From: Actinomadura chibensis NBRC 106107
Lineage (GTDB): Bacteria > Actinomycetota > Actinomycetes > Streptosporangiales > Streptosporangiaceae
Assembly: GCF_001552135.1 (NCBI RefSeq)
Contig: NZ_BCQP01000024.1
Span: forward strand, 124,001 to 188,000
DNA: 64,000 nucleotides
Direction of reading: 5' to 3'
Part shown: one piece after another, positions 1 through 11,402 of the stretch
Layout: each line of letters begins with the position of its first letter
How positions within the stretch are numbered: the first letter of the stretch is position 1
Program-made: the position numbers and the translations under genes
The notes under the pieces: model-generated
The model's database searches: none
Told to the model about the DNA's origin: nothing
Seen by the model: only the letters and a program-made list of their open reading frames with translations

Positions 1-108
1 CAGAACAGCGAATTTACTCCCTATGAGTCCGAAATAGCCGGGCTTGTTCGGGACGGCGCGGAGCGGCCGTCCCAGCGCCGGAGTTCGACAGAGGTGGGCG
101 ATCCCGAA
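1..108 (+). promoter_or_regulatory. leader region upstream of the kdp operon
   Basis: No gene is seen here. An inverted repeat, GGGACGG at 50-56 and CCGTCCC at 67-73, flanks a 10-nt loop just before the first small gene. It could be a hairpin or an operator. The kdp promoter probably lies here or further upstream, outside the window. Confidence 0.3.
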
Positions 109-192
109 ATGAGCGACCTGGCCTTCGTCCTGCTGACCGTGGCGGTCTTCGTCGCGCTCGGCCTGCTGGTGAAGGGCGTGGAGAGACTGTGA
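109..192 (+). CDS. 27-residue membrane peptide preceding kdpF
   Basis: A very short gene of 27 residues: a single hydrophobic helix (about residues 4-21) followed by a basic-acidic tail ending KGVERL. Its TGA stop overlaps the GTG start of kdpF in a GTGA junction, so it looks translationally coupled to the kdp operon. Small membrane ORFs at this position are familiar from other actinobacterial kdp operons (recalled, not checked). A role as an accessory peptide of the Kdp pump or as a coupling leader is inference. Confidence 0.6.
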   Translation: MSDLAFVLLTVAVFVALGLLVKGVERL

Positions 193-278
193 CCGCGGAG
201 AACGCGACCGGGCTGGTGCTGGCGGTGCTGCTGATCGGCTTCCTGGTGGCCGCGCTGCTGTTCCCGGAGCGGTTCTGA
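189..278 (+). CDS. kdpF: K+-transporting ATPase small subunit KdpF
   Basis: A 29-residue single-span peptide that starts with GTG and ends in the typical LLFPERF tail of KdpF. KdpF stabilises the KdpABC complex in the membrane. The start overlaps the stop of the upstream small ORF and the stop overlaps the ATG of kdpA (ATGA), giving tight coupling on both sides. Confidence 0.9.
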   Translation: MTAENATGLVLAVLLIGFLVAALLFPERF

Positions 279-1942
279 TGAGCCCGACACTGGCGGGGAT
301 CCTGTTCCTCGGGTCCCTGATACTCGCCGTGGTCGTGGTGCACCGGCCGCTGGGCGACTACATGTTCCGCGTGTACACCGGACGGTCGCACAACCGGGTG
401 GAGCGCGGCGTCTACCGACTGATAGGCACCGACCCGGACGCCGAGCAAACCTGGGGAGCCTACGCGCGCAGCGTGCTGGCGTTCTCCGTTGCCGGAATCC
501 TGTTCCTCTATCTGCTCCAGAGGGTGCAGCAGCACCTTCTGCTGAGCCTCGGAATGGATCCGGTGAAGCCGGACCAGGCGTGGAACACGGCGGTCAGCTT
601 CGTCACCAACACCAACTGGCAGTCGTACTCGGGCGAGTCGACGATGGGCCACCTGGTGCAGATGGCGGGACTCGCGGTGCAGAACTTCGTGTCCGCGGCC
701 GTGGGAATGGCCGTCGCCATCGCGCTGGTGCGCGGATTCGCGCGCAGGAAGAGCCGGAACCTCGGCAATTTCTGGGTGGACCTGACGCGCGGCTCGCTGC
801 GCGTCCTCCTGCCGATCGCGTTCGTCGGCGCGGTGGCGCTGATCGCGGGCGGGCTCGTCCAGAACTTCCACGACGGGACGCCGATCAGCACGCTGACCGG
901 CGGCTCGCAGACCATCACCGGCGGCCCCGTCGCGAGCCAGGAGGTCATCAAGGAGCTCGGGACGAACGGCGGCGGCTTCTACAACGCCAATTCCGCCCAC
1001 CCCTTCGAGAACGGCACGGCCTGGACGAACTGGCTGGAGATCTTCCTCATCCTGCTGATCCCGTTCGCGCTGCCGCGCACGTTCGGCCGGATGGTCGGGC
1101 AGAAGCGGCAGGGCTACGCGATCGCCGCGGCGATGGGCGTCATCGCGGTCGCGAGCGTCGTCCTCACGATGGTGTTCCAGGGCGTCCACCACGGAACGGT
1201 CCCGACCGCGGCGGGCGGTGCGACCGAGGGGACCGAGACCCGGTTCGGCGTCCTGAACTCGGCGGTGTTCGCCACCGCGACAACGCTGACCTCGACGGGC
1301 GCCGTGGACTCCTTCCACGACTCGTACACGAGCCTCGGCGGCATGATGACGATGTTCAACATGATGCTGGGCGAGGTCGCGCCCGGCGGGGTCGGGTCCG
1401 GCCTGTACGGGATGCTGGTCCTCGCCGTCATCACGGTCTTCGTCGCGGGGCTGATGGTCGGCCGGACCCCGGAGTACCTGGGCAAGAAGATCGGCTCCCG
1501 CGAGATCAAGTTCGCCGCGCTGTACTTCCTCATCACGCCGATCCTGGTGCTGACCGGGACGGCGGTGGCGATGGCGACGCGCGACGGCCGGGACGGCATG
1601 CTCAACACCGGCCCGCACGGGCTGTCCGAAGTGCTCTACGCCTTCACGTCGGCGTCCAACAACAACGGCTCGGCGTTCGCGGGGCTGACGGTCAACACCG
1701 TCTTCTACGACACGGCGCTCGGCCTGTGCATGGCGCTCGGCCGCTTCGCGCCCATCGTGTTCGTCCTCGCGCTGGCCGGCTCGCTCGCCGGGCAGGGCCG
1801 CGTCCCGGCGTCGAAGGGGACGCTGCCGACGCACCGCCCGCAGTTCGTCGGCATGGTCGCCGGCGTGACCGTCGTCCTCGTCGCCCTCACGTTCCTGCCC
1901 GCGCTCGCGCTCGGGCCGCTCGCCGAAGGAATCCACCGATGA
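278..1942 (+). CDS. kdpA: K+-transporting ATPase subunit KdpA
   Basis: A 554-residue integral membrane protein, the potassium-binding and translocating subunit of the KdpFABC high-affinity uptake pump. The four pore-loop regions of the superfamily-of-K-transporter fold are recognisable: [11 protein letters not shown] near residue 110, [15 protein letters not shown] near 230, a TSTGAVDS segment near 340 and [13 protein letters not shown] near 460. Length matches the family (about 550-560). It overlaps kdpF and kdpB by 4 bases each. No kdpDE sensor-regulator pair is present in the window, so control is not visible here. Confidence 0.97.
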   Translation: MSPTLAGILFLGSLILAVVVVHRPLGDYMFRVYTGRSHNRVERGVYRLIGTDPDAEQTWGAYARSVLAFSVAGILFLYLLQRVQQHLLLSLGMDPVKPDQAWNTAVSFVTNTNWQSYSGESTMGHLVQMAGLAVQNFVSAAVGMAVAIALVRGFARRKSRNLGNFWVDLTRGSLRVLLPIAFVGAVALIAGGLVQNFHDGTPISTLTGGSQTITGGPVASQEVIKELGTNGGGFYNANSAHPFENGTAWTNWLEIFLILLIPFALPRTFGRMVGQKRQGYAIAAAMGVIAVASVVLTMVFQGVHHGTVPTAAGGATEGTETRFGVLNSAVFATATTLTSTGAVDSFHDSYTSLGGMMTMFNMMLGEVAPGGVGSGLYGMLVLAVITVFVAGLMVGRTPEYLGKKIGSREIKFAALYFLITPILVLTGTAVAMATRDGRDGMLNTGPHGLSEVLYAFTSASNNNGSAFAGLTVNTVFYDTALGLCMALGRFAPIVFVLALAGSLAGQGRVPASKGTLPTHRPQFVGMVAGVTVVLVALTFLPALALGPLAEGIHR

Positions 1943-4098
1943 CCGCGCAGACCATGCGGAAGGCGGGGGCCTCCGGGTCGCCCGCGCCGAAGCCCGACCG
2001 GCGCCGCGTGCGCGGCGGGCTGCTCGACCCGAGGCTGCTGGTCGCGTCGCTGCCGGACGCGTTCCGCAAGCTCGACCCGCGCACCCTGTGGCGCACCCCC
2101 GTGATGCTGATCGTCGAGGTGGGCGCGGTGTGGACGACCGTCCTCGCCGTGCTGGACCCGACCGTGTTCGGCTGGCTGATCGTGCTGTGGCTGTGGCTGA
2201 CCGTCCTGTTCGCGAACCTCGCGGAGGCGGTCGCGGAGGGCCGCGGCAAGGCGCAGGCCGAGGCGCTGCGCCGGACGAAGGCCGACGTGACGGCCCGCCG
2301 CCTCACCGGCCCCGACCGGCGGGAGGAGCGGGTCGGGGCGTCCGAGCTGCGGCCGGGCGACCTCGCGGTGGTCGAGGCGGGCGAGATCGTCCCCGGCGAC
2401 GGGGACGTGGTCGAGGGCATCGCCAGCGTGGACGAGTCCGCGATCACCGGGGAGTCCGCGCCGGTGATCCGGGAGTCGGGCGGCGACCGGTCCGCGGTGA
2501 CCGGCGGCACGAAGGTGCTGTCCGACCGGATCGTCGTCAAGATCACCCAGAAGCCGGGCGAGTCGTTCATCGACCGGATGATCGCGCTGGTGGAGGGCGC
2601 GAACCGGCAGCGGACGCCGAACGAGATCGCGCTGAACATCCTGCTGGCGGCGCTCACGGTGATCTTCCTGCTGGCGGTGGCGACGCTGCAGCCGCTCGCG
2701 ATCTACTCCAAGTCCGGGAACCCCGGCATCGGGGACACGGCGGCGCTGGACGGCCACGGGGTAACCGGGATCGTGCTGGTGTCGCTGGTGGTCTGCCTGA
2801 TCCCGACGACGATCGGCGCGCTGCTCTCGGCGATCGGCATCGCGGGGATGGACCGGCTCGTCCAGCGCAACGTCCTCGCCATGTCCGGGCGCGCCGTCGA
2901 GGCGGCGGGCGACGTCAACACCCTCCTGCTCGACAAGACCGGCACGATCACGCTGGGCAACCGGCAGGCGGCCGAGCTCGTCCCCGTGAACGGCGTGCCG
3001 GGCGCGCGGCTCGCGGACGCCGCGCAGCTCTCCAGCCTCGCCGACGAGACGCCGGAGGGCCGGTCGGTGGTCGTGTTCGCGAAGGAGCGGTACGGCCTGC
3101 GCGAGCGGACGCCGGGCGAGCTCGGCCACGCCACCTGGGTCCCGTTCAGCGCGCAGACGCGGATGTCGGGAGTGGACCTGGAGGCGTCCGGGGACGCCCC
3201 GGCGCGGATGCTCCGCAAGGGCGCCGCGGCGGCCGTCGCGGACTGGGTCGGCGGGCACGGCGGGACGGTCCCGTCCGAGCTCGGCGCGATCGTCGAGGGG
3301 ATCTCGGCGTCCGGCGGGACGCCGCTGGTCGTCGCCGAGCACGCGCAGGGGAGCGCCCGCGTACTCGGGGTGATCCACCTCAAGGACATGGTGAAGGAGG
3401 GCATGCGGGAGCGGTTCGACGAGATGCGCCGGATGGGCATCCGCACCGTGATGATCACCGGCGACAACCCGCTCACCGCGCGGGCCATCGCCGACGAGGC
3501 CGGGGTCGACGACTTCCTCGCCGAGGCCAAGCCGGAGGACAAGCTCGCCCTGATCAAGCGCGAGCAGGAGGGCGGGCGGCTCGTGGCGATGACCGGCGAC
3601 GGCACCAACGACGCGCCCGCCTTGGCCCAGGCCGACGTCGGCGTCGCGATGAACACCGGGACCTCCGCCGCCAAGGAGGCCGGGAACATGGTCGACCTGG
3701 ACTCCGACCCGACCAAGCTCATCGAGATCGTCGAGATCGGCAAGCAGCTGCTCATCACGCGCGGCGCGCTGACGACGTTCTCCATCGCCAACGACATCGC
3801 CAAGTACTTCGCCATCATCCCGGCGATGTTCATGGCGCTGTTCCCGGGCCTGGACGCGCTGAACGTGATGCGCCTGCACAGCCCGCAGTCGGCGATCCTG
3901 TCCGCGGTCGTGTTCAACGCGCTGGTCATCGTCGCGCTGATCCCGCTCGCGCTGCGCGGCGTCCGGTACTCGCCGGGCAGCGCGTCCACGCTGCTGTCGC
4001 GCAACCTCTGCCTGTACGGGATCGGCGGGATCGTCACCCCGTTCATCGGCATCACGCTCATCGACCTGTTCGTTCGGTACCTTCCGGGGATGTCCTGA
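1939..4098 (+). CDS. kdpB: K+-transporting P-type ATPase catalytic subunit KdpB
   Basis: A 719-residue P-type ATPase that powers potassium uptake through KdpA. Visible motifs are the actuator loop ITGES, the phosphorylated aspartate in LLDKTGTIT (Asp332), and the hinge [19 protein letters not shown] soluble, basic N-terminus of about 40 residues precedes the first helix. The ATG at 1939 overlaps the kdpA stop in ATGA. An apparent longer reading frame upstream of this start lies inside kdpA in another frame and is not coding. Confidence 0.97.
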   Translation: MTAQTMRKAGASGSPAPKPDRRRVRGGLLDPRLLVASLPDAFRKLDPRTLWRTPVMLIVEVGAVWTTVLAVLDPTVFGWLIVLWLWLTVLFANLAEAVAEGRGKAQAEALRRTKADVTARRLTGPDRREERVGASELRPGDLAVVEAGEIVPGDGDVVEGIASVDESAITGESAPVIRESGGDRSAVTGGTKVLSDRIVVKITQKPGESFIDRMIALVEGANRQRTPNEIALNILLAALTVIFLLAVATLQPLAIYSKSGNPGIGDTAALDGHGVTGIVLVSLVVCLIPTTIGALLSAIGIAGMDRLVQRNVLAMSGRAVEAAGDVNTLLLDKTGTITLGNRQAAELVPVNGVPGARLADAAQLSSLADETPEGRSVVVFAKERYGLRERTPGELGHATWVPFSAQTRMSGVDLEASGDAPARMLRKGAAAAVADWVGGHGGTVPSELGAIVEGISASGGTPLVVAEHAQGSARVLGVIHLKDMVKEGMRERFDEMRRMGIRTVMITGDNPLTARAIADEAGVDDFLAEAKPEDKLALIKREQEGGRLVAMTGDGTNDAPALAQADVGVAMNTGTSAAKEAGNMVDLDSDPTKLIEIVEIGKQLLITRGALTTFSIANDIAKYFAIIPAMFMALFPGLDALNVMRLHSPQSAILSAVVFNALVIVALIPLALRGVRYSPGSASTLLSRNLCLYGIGGIVTPFIGITLIDLFVRYLPGMS

Positions 4099-4099
4099 C

Positions 4100-5017
4100 A
4101 TGTTCGATCTCTCGTGGGTCCGGCGGCACCTCGCGGCCGTCCGCGCCCTCCTCGTGTTCACCGTCGTGCTCGGCGTCGCGTACCCGCTCGCCGTGTTCGC
4201 CGTCGCGCAACTGCCGGGCCTGGACGGCAAGGCGGAGGGGTCGCTCGTCACCTCCGGCGGCCGGACGGTCGGCAGCGCGCTCATCGGGCAGTCGTTCACC
4301 GACAAGGACGGCAACCCGCTCAAGCAGTACTTCCAGAGCCGTCCGTCCAACGCCGGGGACGGCTACGACCCGACCGCCACCTCCGCGAGCAACCTCGGCC
4401 CCGAGGACATCGTCGACACCCTGCCCGACCCGAAGCTCGTCGCGGCGGGCAAGGAGGACGAGAACGCCAAGCAGAGCCTTCTCACCCAGGTCTGCGAACG
4501 CAGCAAGGCCGTCGGCGAACTCGACGGCGTGAGCGGCGCGCGCCCGTTCTGCGCGCCGAGCGGCGTCGGCGCCGTCCTCGCGGTGTTCGGCGGGCGGACC
4601 GCGGACGGGGACGTCCCGCACCCGACCCGGGTCGTCAGCCTGAACGAGCAGGAGGGCGTCGTCAAAGCGCCGTTCGTCGCCGCGTACAAGGGCGTCCGCG
4701 TCGAGCTGGCCCGGTACGGCGAGGACTACGCGACCGGCCTCGTCGTGCCCGTCCGGGGGGACGCGCCCGCCGATCCGGCCGTCCCGCCGGACGCCGTGAC
4801 GGCGAGCGGCAGCGGCCTCGACCCGCACATCTCCGCCGCCTACGCGCGGCTCCAGACCGCCCGCGTCGCCGAGGCGCGCGGCGTCCCGCCCGCCCGGGTC
4901 GCGGAGCTGGTCAGGCGGCACACCGGCGGGCGGGCGCTCGGCTTCATGGGCGAACCGGCGGTCAACGTCCTGCAACTCAACATCGCGCTGGACCGGCGGT
5001 TCCCGTTCCGCGGCTGA
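4100..5017 (+). CDS. kdpC: K+-transporting ATPase subunit KdpC, with a long insertion
   Basis: A 305-residue KdpC with one N-terminal membrane helix (about residues 10-34). The family signature is present at both ends: the GSALIGQSF segment early, and [14 protein letters not shown] followed by [14 protein letters not shown] at the C-terminus. The family is usually about 190-210 residues; roughly 90-100 extra residues lie between the [12 protein letters not shown] region and [12 protein letters not shown], including a pair of cysteines near residues 133 and 152. The insertion is in frame and free of stops. KdpC acts with KdpB and is thought to aid nucleotide or K+ handling. Confidence 0.92.
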   Translation: MFDLSWVRRHLAAVRALLVFTVVLGVAYPLAVFAVAQLPGLDGKAEGSLVTSGGRTVGSALIGQSFTDKDGNPLKQYFQSRPSNAGDGYDPTATSASNLGPEDIVDTLPDPKLVAAGKEDENAKQSLLTQVCERSKAVGELDGVSGARPFCAPSGVGAVLAVFGGRTADGDVPHPTRVVSLNEQEGVVKAPFVAAYKGVRVELARYGEDYATGLVVPVRGDAPADPAVPPDAVTASGSGLDPHISAAYARLQTARVAEARGVPPARVAELVRRHTGGRALGFMGEPAVNVLQLNIALDRRFPFRG

Positions 5018-5035
5018 CCGCTCCCGCGGCCACGG

Positions 5036-5893
5036 CTAGGCGTCCTGGTCCGGGCGGGGTTCGTGGACGACCGCCACCGGGCACGACGCGTGCTCGACCA
5101 GCGCCTGGCTCACCGAGCCGAGCAGCAGCCCGCGGAAGCCGCCGAGGCCCCGCGACCCGACGACGAGCAGCCGCGCGTCCGCCGAGGCGGCGAGCAGCAC
5201 CTCGCGCGGCGAGCCCGTCAGGACCTCGGTCCGCACGTCCACGCCGGGGTGGCGCTCGCGCATCGGGATCATCAGCCGGGCCTGCCGCGCCTCCGCCGCC
5301 GCGCGCATGCCGTCCTCGTCCGCGAGCGGCGGGAGGCCCTTCACCGGGACCGACTCCCACGCGGTCACGGCGTGGACGGAGTGCCCGCCCGCGTCCGCCT
5401 CGGCGAAGGCCAGCTCCAGCGCGGACCGGGACGCGGCCGAGCCGTCCACGCCGACCACGACGCGTCCCGGCCCGGTGTCGAGGTCGCCCCGGACGATCAC
5501 GACCGGGCACGCGGCGTGCGCGGCGACCTGCGCGCTGACCGAGCCGAGCACGAGCCCGGCGAACCCGCCGAGGCCGCGCGGCCCGAGCACGATGAGGTCG
5601 GCGCTCCGGCCCGCCTCGATCAGCTCGGCGGCGGCCGGGCCGCGCGCGAGGACGCCCCGCACCGACAGCTCGGGCGCGGCCTTGCGGACGTGCTCGACGC
5701 CCTCGTCCAGCGTCTCCTGCCCGAGCGCCTGCAGATCGACGACGGGCACGGCGACCGGGCCGCCGACGTAGACGTTCCACGCGTGCAGCACGGTCAGCGG
5801 CACGCCCCGCGTCCGGGCCTCCTCGACGGCCCAGTCGAGGGCCTGGACGCCCTTCTTCGAGCCGTCGTAACCGACCACGACACCGTTGATCAT
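5036..5893 (-). CDS. tandem universal stress protein
   Basis: A 285-residue protein with two Usp domains in tandem (about 1-145 and 150-285). Each has the ATP-binding signature G-2x-G-9x-G-S: GPRGLGGFAGLVLGS and GSRGLGGFRGLLLGS. This matches ATP-binding DosR-regulon Usp proteins such as Rv2623. The ATG at 5893 (protein start MINGVVVGYDGS) is chosen because a GGGAGGTG site lies about 8 nt upstream; the frame stays open to 5971 without a ribosome site. Divergent from the flavoprotein gene across a region with palindromes at 5987-6018. Confidence 0.93.
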   Translation of the reverse strand: MINGVVVGYDGSKKGVQALDWAVEEARTRGVPLTVLHAWNVYVGGPVAVPVVDLQALGQETLDEGVEHVRKAAPELSVRGVLARGPAAAELIEAGRSADLIVLGPRGLGGFAGLVLGSVSAQVAAHAACPVVIVRGDLDTGPGRVVVGVDGSAASRSALELAFAEADAGGHSVHAVTAWESVPVKGLPPLADEDGMRAAAEARQARLMIPMRERHPGVDVRTEVLTGSPREVLLAASADARLLVVGSRGLGGFRGLLLGSVSQALVEHASCPVAVVHEPRPDQDA

Positions 5894-5986
5894 CAGCCCC
5901 GCACCTCCCGATATCCGACCTTTGCGATCACTTTCAGCCTGCCCGGGGCGCCGCCCCTCGAAGAGAGGCATCGGTCCAGATCAGCG

Positions 5987-6018
5987 GGGACCTTCGGCCC
6001 TTCCGGGACCTTGGTCCC
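5987..6018. promoter_or_regulatory. candidate tandem DevR/DosR-type binding sites
   Basis: Two 14-bp sites lie 18 bp apart centre to centre: GGGACCTTCGGCCC (5987-6000) and GGGACCTTGGTCCC (6005-6018). The second has perfect GGGACC/GGTCCC arms, close to the DosR box core GGGACTNNAGTCCC. They sit in the divergent promoter region between the Usp gene (start 5893) and the flavin-binding protein gene (start 6054). The cognate regulator would be the DevR-like protein encoded at 10723. Binding is inferred from pattern only. Confidence 0.6.
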
Positions 6019-6053
6019 TAACACGCCGCCGGGCGGGGCGGCACGCTGGACGC

Positions 6054-6482
6054 ATGAAGCTCGACCAGAGCGGCCTGGAGATCCTCGACCGGGACGAGTG
6101 CCGCGCACTCCTCAGCCGCGCCGCGATCGGCCGGATCGTGTTCACCCACCAGGCGCTGCCCGCCGTCCAGCCGGTCAACTTCATCCTCAGCCGGGGCGAC
6201 ATCGTGCTCAGGACGTCGGGGACGTCGCGGCTCGCCACGGCCGCCGCCGACACGATCGTCGCCTTCGAGATCGACGACTTCGACACCGCCGCCCGGACGG
6301 GCTGGTCGGTGGTCGTCGTCGGCCGCGCCCGCCGCGCCACCGACCCCCGGGAGATCGCCGCGCTGGACGCCCTGCCGCTGGAGAGCTGGGCGCCGGGCGC
6401 CCGCGACACCTTCATCCGGATCCATCCCGAGCTGATCACCGGGCGCCGGATCGGCGACGGCGCCGCCCCGGCCGCGTCCTAG
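6054..6482 (+). CDS. pyridoxamine 5'-phosphate oxidase-fold flavin/F420-binding protein
   Basis: A 142-residue protein of the PNPOx-like split-barrel family. The N-terminal segment LDRDECRALLSRAAIGRIVFT and the following AVQPVNFILSRGDIVLRT strand pattern are typical of actinobacterial members that bind FMN, F420 or heme. The substrate is unknown. Such genes often sit with Usp and Acg-type genes in dormancy regulons, as here. Its TAG stop and the stop of the convergent next gene share one CTAG palindrome, so the two genes overlap by 4 bases. Confidence 0.82.
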   Translation: MKLDQSGLEILDRDECRALLSRAAIGRIVFTHQALPAVQPVNFILSRGDIVLRTSGTSRLATAAADTIVAFEIDDFDTAARTGWSVVVVGRARRATDPREIAALDALPLESWAPGARDTFIRIHPELITGRRIGDGAAPAAS

Positions 6483-6955
6483 GACGTCGCCCGGGCCCCG
6501 GACGCGGACAGCTCCAGCAGCCTCGCCTGCGTCGCCTCAAGCCTTCGCACGACCAGCTCGGCGAAGCGGCGCGTCAGCTCGTACCCCATGGACGGGTCGA
6601 CCGCGCAGAGCGTCCGGACGAGCCGCCCGTCGAACTCGATCGCCCGGACCGGCGTCCCGGCGACCCCGCCGAACCGCCATTCGTGCGGGCGGAACAGCCA
6701 CGACCAGCCCAGCACGGATCCGGGGCCGTAGGTCTCGATGACGACGGGGCCGCGTCCCGGCGTGTCCAGGTCGACGGAGACGGTCCCGTCCTGGACGAGC
6801 CAGAACCGCTCCGCGGGGTCGGACTCGCCGAACACGCGCCGGCCCTCCGGGATCGCGACGTGCCGGGCGGCCTTCGCCAGCTTGGCGAGGTCGGTTCTCC
6901 GCATGCCGCGCAGGAACGGCTCGCGCGCGAGGTCCGTACCGGTGACGATGCTCAT
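6479..6955 (-). CDS. stand-alone cyclic-nucleotide-binding (Crp-type sensor) domain protein
   Basis: A 158-residue protein consisting of one cNMP-binding beta-roll (FGESDPAERFWLVQDGTVSVD, GPGSVLGWSWLF) and a C-terminal helix. No helix-turn-helix follows, so it is not a complete Crp/Fnr regulator; it may sense a ligand and act through protein contacts. The ATG at 6955 is preferred because an AAAGGGG site lies 5 nt upstream; an alternative start exists at 6970. It lies downstream of the DoxX-like gene beyond a hairpin at 6986-7019. Confidence 0.8.
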   Translation of the reverse strand: MSIVTGTDLAREPFLRGMRRTDLAKLAKAARHVAIPEGRRVFGESDPAERFWLVQDGTVSVDLDTPGRGPVVIETYGPGSVLGWSWLFRPHEWRFGGVAGTPVRAIEFDGRLVRTLCAVDPSMGYELTRRFAELVVRRLEATQARLLELSASGARATS

Positions 6956-6985
6956 CGGTCCCCCTTTCAATGGCCTTGGATGGCC

Positions 6986-7019
6986 GGAAAGGCGCCCGCC
7001 GGACGGCGGGCGCCTTTCC
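6986..7019 (-). terminator. hairpin between DoxX-like and cNMP-binding genes
   Basis: A perfect 15-bp stem (6986-7000 and 7005-7019) with a 4-nt loop lies just past the stop of the DoxX-like gene on its strand. There is no strong U-tract. It probably ends or attenuates that transcript before the cNMP-binding gene. Confidence 0.6.
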
Positions 7020-7031
7020 CGTCGAGATCGC

Positions 7032-7595
7032 CTACTTCAGGATGGGGAGGCGCTGGACGAGGCGGGTGCCGCTCCACCAGCGTCCAAGGCCCAGGGTGTC
7101 GCCCGCGCTGACCAGGGCCAGGCCGACCAGCAGGAGGGCGTAGACCAGGTGGTCGTCCATGAACGGGTTGTTGGCCGGGGGCAGCACCGCCGACCACATC
7201 ATGACCAGCAGCGCCGCGCCCGCCACGGCCGCGATCCGCATCCCGACCCCCAGGACCAGCGCCGCGCCGACCGCGCCCAGCCCGATCATGAACAGCCAGT
7301 CGGCCCAGGCCGCGCCCGCGATGTCGTGGTAGAACCCGGCCAGCGGCCCCGCGGGGCTGTGCTTGAGGAACCCCTCGGTCGGGCTGCCGCCGTCGATCCA
7401 CGCCTTCCCGGCGGGGGTCTCGTGCCCGAGCCCGAACATCTTGTCCAGGAACGCCCAGGCGAACACCCAGCCGAGCGCCAGCCGGGCCAGCGCCCAGACG
7501 TAGCGAGCGGCGGGCGACTCGGTCAGCGGCCGCGGCCGCACGACCCGGATCAGGGTTTCCCGTCCCACATGGGTCTTGTGCTCGGAGAGCGCCAT
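7032..7595 (-). CDS. DoxX-like / DoxD-type membrane protein
   Basis: A 187-residue integral membrane protein with about four hydrophobic segments (roughly residues 30-50, 98-120, 122-140, 150-168) and an aromatic-rich loop with the motif LDKMFGLGHETP. This places it in the DoxX/DoxD superfamily, which includes subunits that feed electrons to quinone. Members occur in actinobacterial hypoxia and redox-stress clusters. The enzymatic role is unknown. Its promoter region contains the palindromes at 7667-7736. Confidence 0.8.
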   Translation of the reverse strand: MALSEHKTHVGRETLIRVVRPRPLTESPAARYVWALARLALGWVFAWAFLDKMFGLGHETPAGKAWIDGGSPTEGFLKHSPAGPLAGFYHDIAGAAWADWLFMIGLGAVGAALVLGVGMRIAAVAGAALLVMMWSAVLPPANNPFMDDHLVYALLLVGLALVSAGDTLGLGRWWSGTRLVQRLPILK

Positions 7596-7666
7596 CGCCT
7601 CTCACCTTCCATCACATCGCTGTTTTCCCTCGCCTCCGACTCAACCGTGCGGCGAGGGCGCGCTGT

Positions 7667-7736
7667 AGGACCGTTCGGCGCACGATCGGCGGGACCAACG
7701 TCCTCGGGAACGCGATGTCGAAGGGCCGATCGGCCC
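7667..7736. promoter_or_regulatory. candidate DevR-type sites upstream of the DoxX-like gene
   Basis: Three spaced sites resemble the box found elsewhere in the island: a weak AGGACCGTTCGGCG (7667-7680), GGGACCAACGTCCT (7691-7704) and the perfect palindrome GGGCCGATCGGCCC (7723-7736). They lie 70-140 bp upstream of the start at 7595 and just beyond the 3' end of the sensor kinase gene. Assignment to the DevR-like regulator is inference. Confidence 0.45.
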
Positions 7737-7751
7737 TGCCGGGCCCGACCC

Positions 7752-10530
<2,779 letters not shown>

Positions 10531-10582
10531 TTTCGCTCCTTCCCCCTGCCTCCAGACCACCAGCGGGAGGGGCGCGGCGGCA

Positions 10583-10633
10583 GGGGCCAAGGTCCTTCAT
10601 CCGGGCCGGGGACCGGATCGGGACGTTGGTCCC
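10583..10633. promoter_or_regulatory. candidate DevR-type sites between nitroreductase and devR genes
   Basis: GGGGCCAAGGTCCT (10583-10596) and GGGACGTTGGTCCC (10620-10633, a near-perfect palindrome) lie in the divergent intergenic region, 60-100 bp from the nitroreductase start and about 90-130 bp from the regulator start. The placement suits activation of the nitroreductase gene and autoregulation of the regulator. Confidence 0.6.
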
Positions 10634-10722
10634 GGGGCGGGAGGACGTCCGGCAGCCTGAGGAACAGGCCGAATGCGGGGTAGCGTCCATGTCGCGACCA
10701 CTGAGCGAGGGAATCGAACGCC

Positions 10723-11397
10723 ATGACGGGCCAAACGCCTAACGCAACACCGATCCGAGTGTTCTTGATGGACGACCACGAGGTCGTCCGCCGCGGCGTG
10801 GCCGCGCTGCTGTCCGCCGAGGACGACATCGACATCGTCGGCGAAGCCGGCACCGCCGCCGAGGCCATCGCCCGCATCCCCGCCGCCCGCCCCGACGTCG
10901 CCGTCCTGGACGTCCGTCTCCCCGACGGCGACGGCGTCACCGTCTGCCGCGAGGTCCGCTCCCAAATGCCCGACCTCGCCTGCCTCATGCTCACCTCCTT
11001 CGACGACGAAGACGCCCTCTTCGAAGCCGTCATGGCAGGCGCCGCCGGCTACGTCCTCAAACAGATCCACGGCTCCGACCTCGTCGGCGCCGTCCGCACC
11101 GTCGCCACCGGCCAATCCCTGCTCGACCCGCGCAGCACCGCCCGCATGCTCGAACGCATCCGCACCCGCCAAGACAAGAACGACCCCCTGAAGGGCCTCA
11201 CCGAGCAGGAACGCCACATCCTCGAACTCATCGGCGAAGGACTCACCAACCGCCAGATCGGCGAACGCCTCTTCCTCGCCGAGAAGACCGTCAAGAACTA
11301 CATCTCCAACATCTTCGCCAAGCTCGGCATGAGCCGCCGCACCCAGGCCGCCGCCCTCGCCGCCCAGCTCAAGGCCGACTCGAACAAGCGCGACTGA
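10723..11397 (+). CDS. devR: DevR/DosR-like LuxR-family response regulator
   Basis: A 224-residue NarL/FixJ-type regulator. The receiver carries DDH near residue 17, the phospho-acceptor Asp63 in VLDVRLPDG, Thr91 and Lys113. The C-terminal LuxR helix-turn-helix contains EGLTNRQIGERLFLAEKTVK, nearly identical to mycobacterial DosR, and TQAAALAAQLK ends the protein as in DosR. It should bind the GGGACC-type palindromes in this island. The stop is 5 nt before the ATPase start, so the two genes form an operon. Confidence 0.94.
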   Translation: MTGQTPNATPIRVFLMDDHEVVRRGVAALLSAEDDIDIVGEAGTAAEAIARIPAARPDVAVLDVRLPDGDGVTVCREVRSQMPDLACLMLTSFDDEDALFEAVMAGAAGYVLKQIHGSDLVGAVRTVATGQSLLDPRSTARMLERIRTRQDKNDPLKGLTEQERHILELIGEGLTNRQIGERLFLAEKTVKNYISNIFAKLGMSRRTQAAALAAQLKADSNKRD

Positions 11398-11402
11398 CCG
11401 CG

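Noticed and set aside
50..73. Inverted repeat before the kdp genes as a DevR-type box.
   Set aside because: Arms GGGACGG/CCGTCCC are separated by 10 nt, unlike the 2-nt spacing of the boxes in the island.
14..1936. Long minus-strand frame of about 640 codons opposite kdpA.
   Set aside because: Arg/Asp/His-rich low-complexity translation, opposite a certain gene, with no ribosome site; a high-GC shadow.
580..1938. Upstream extension of the kdpB frame through kdpA.
   Set aside because: The extension is out of frame with kdpA and has shadow composition; the ATG at 1939 in the ATGA overlap is the natural start.
1705..4350. 881-codon minus-strand frame opposite kdpB.
   Set aside because: Shadow of kdpB; no motif and biased composition.
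5894..5971. Longer N-terminus for the universal stress protein.
   Set aside because: The ribosome site and domain start both fit the ATG at 5893, and the extra stretch would cover promoter DNA.
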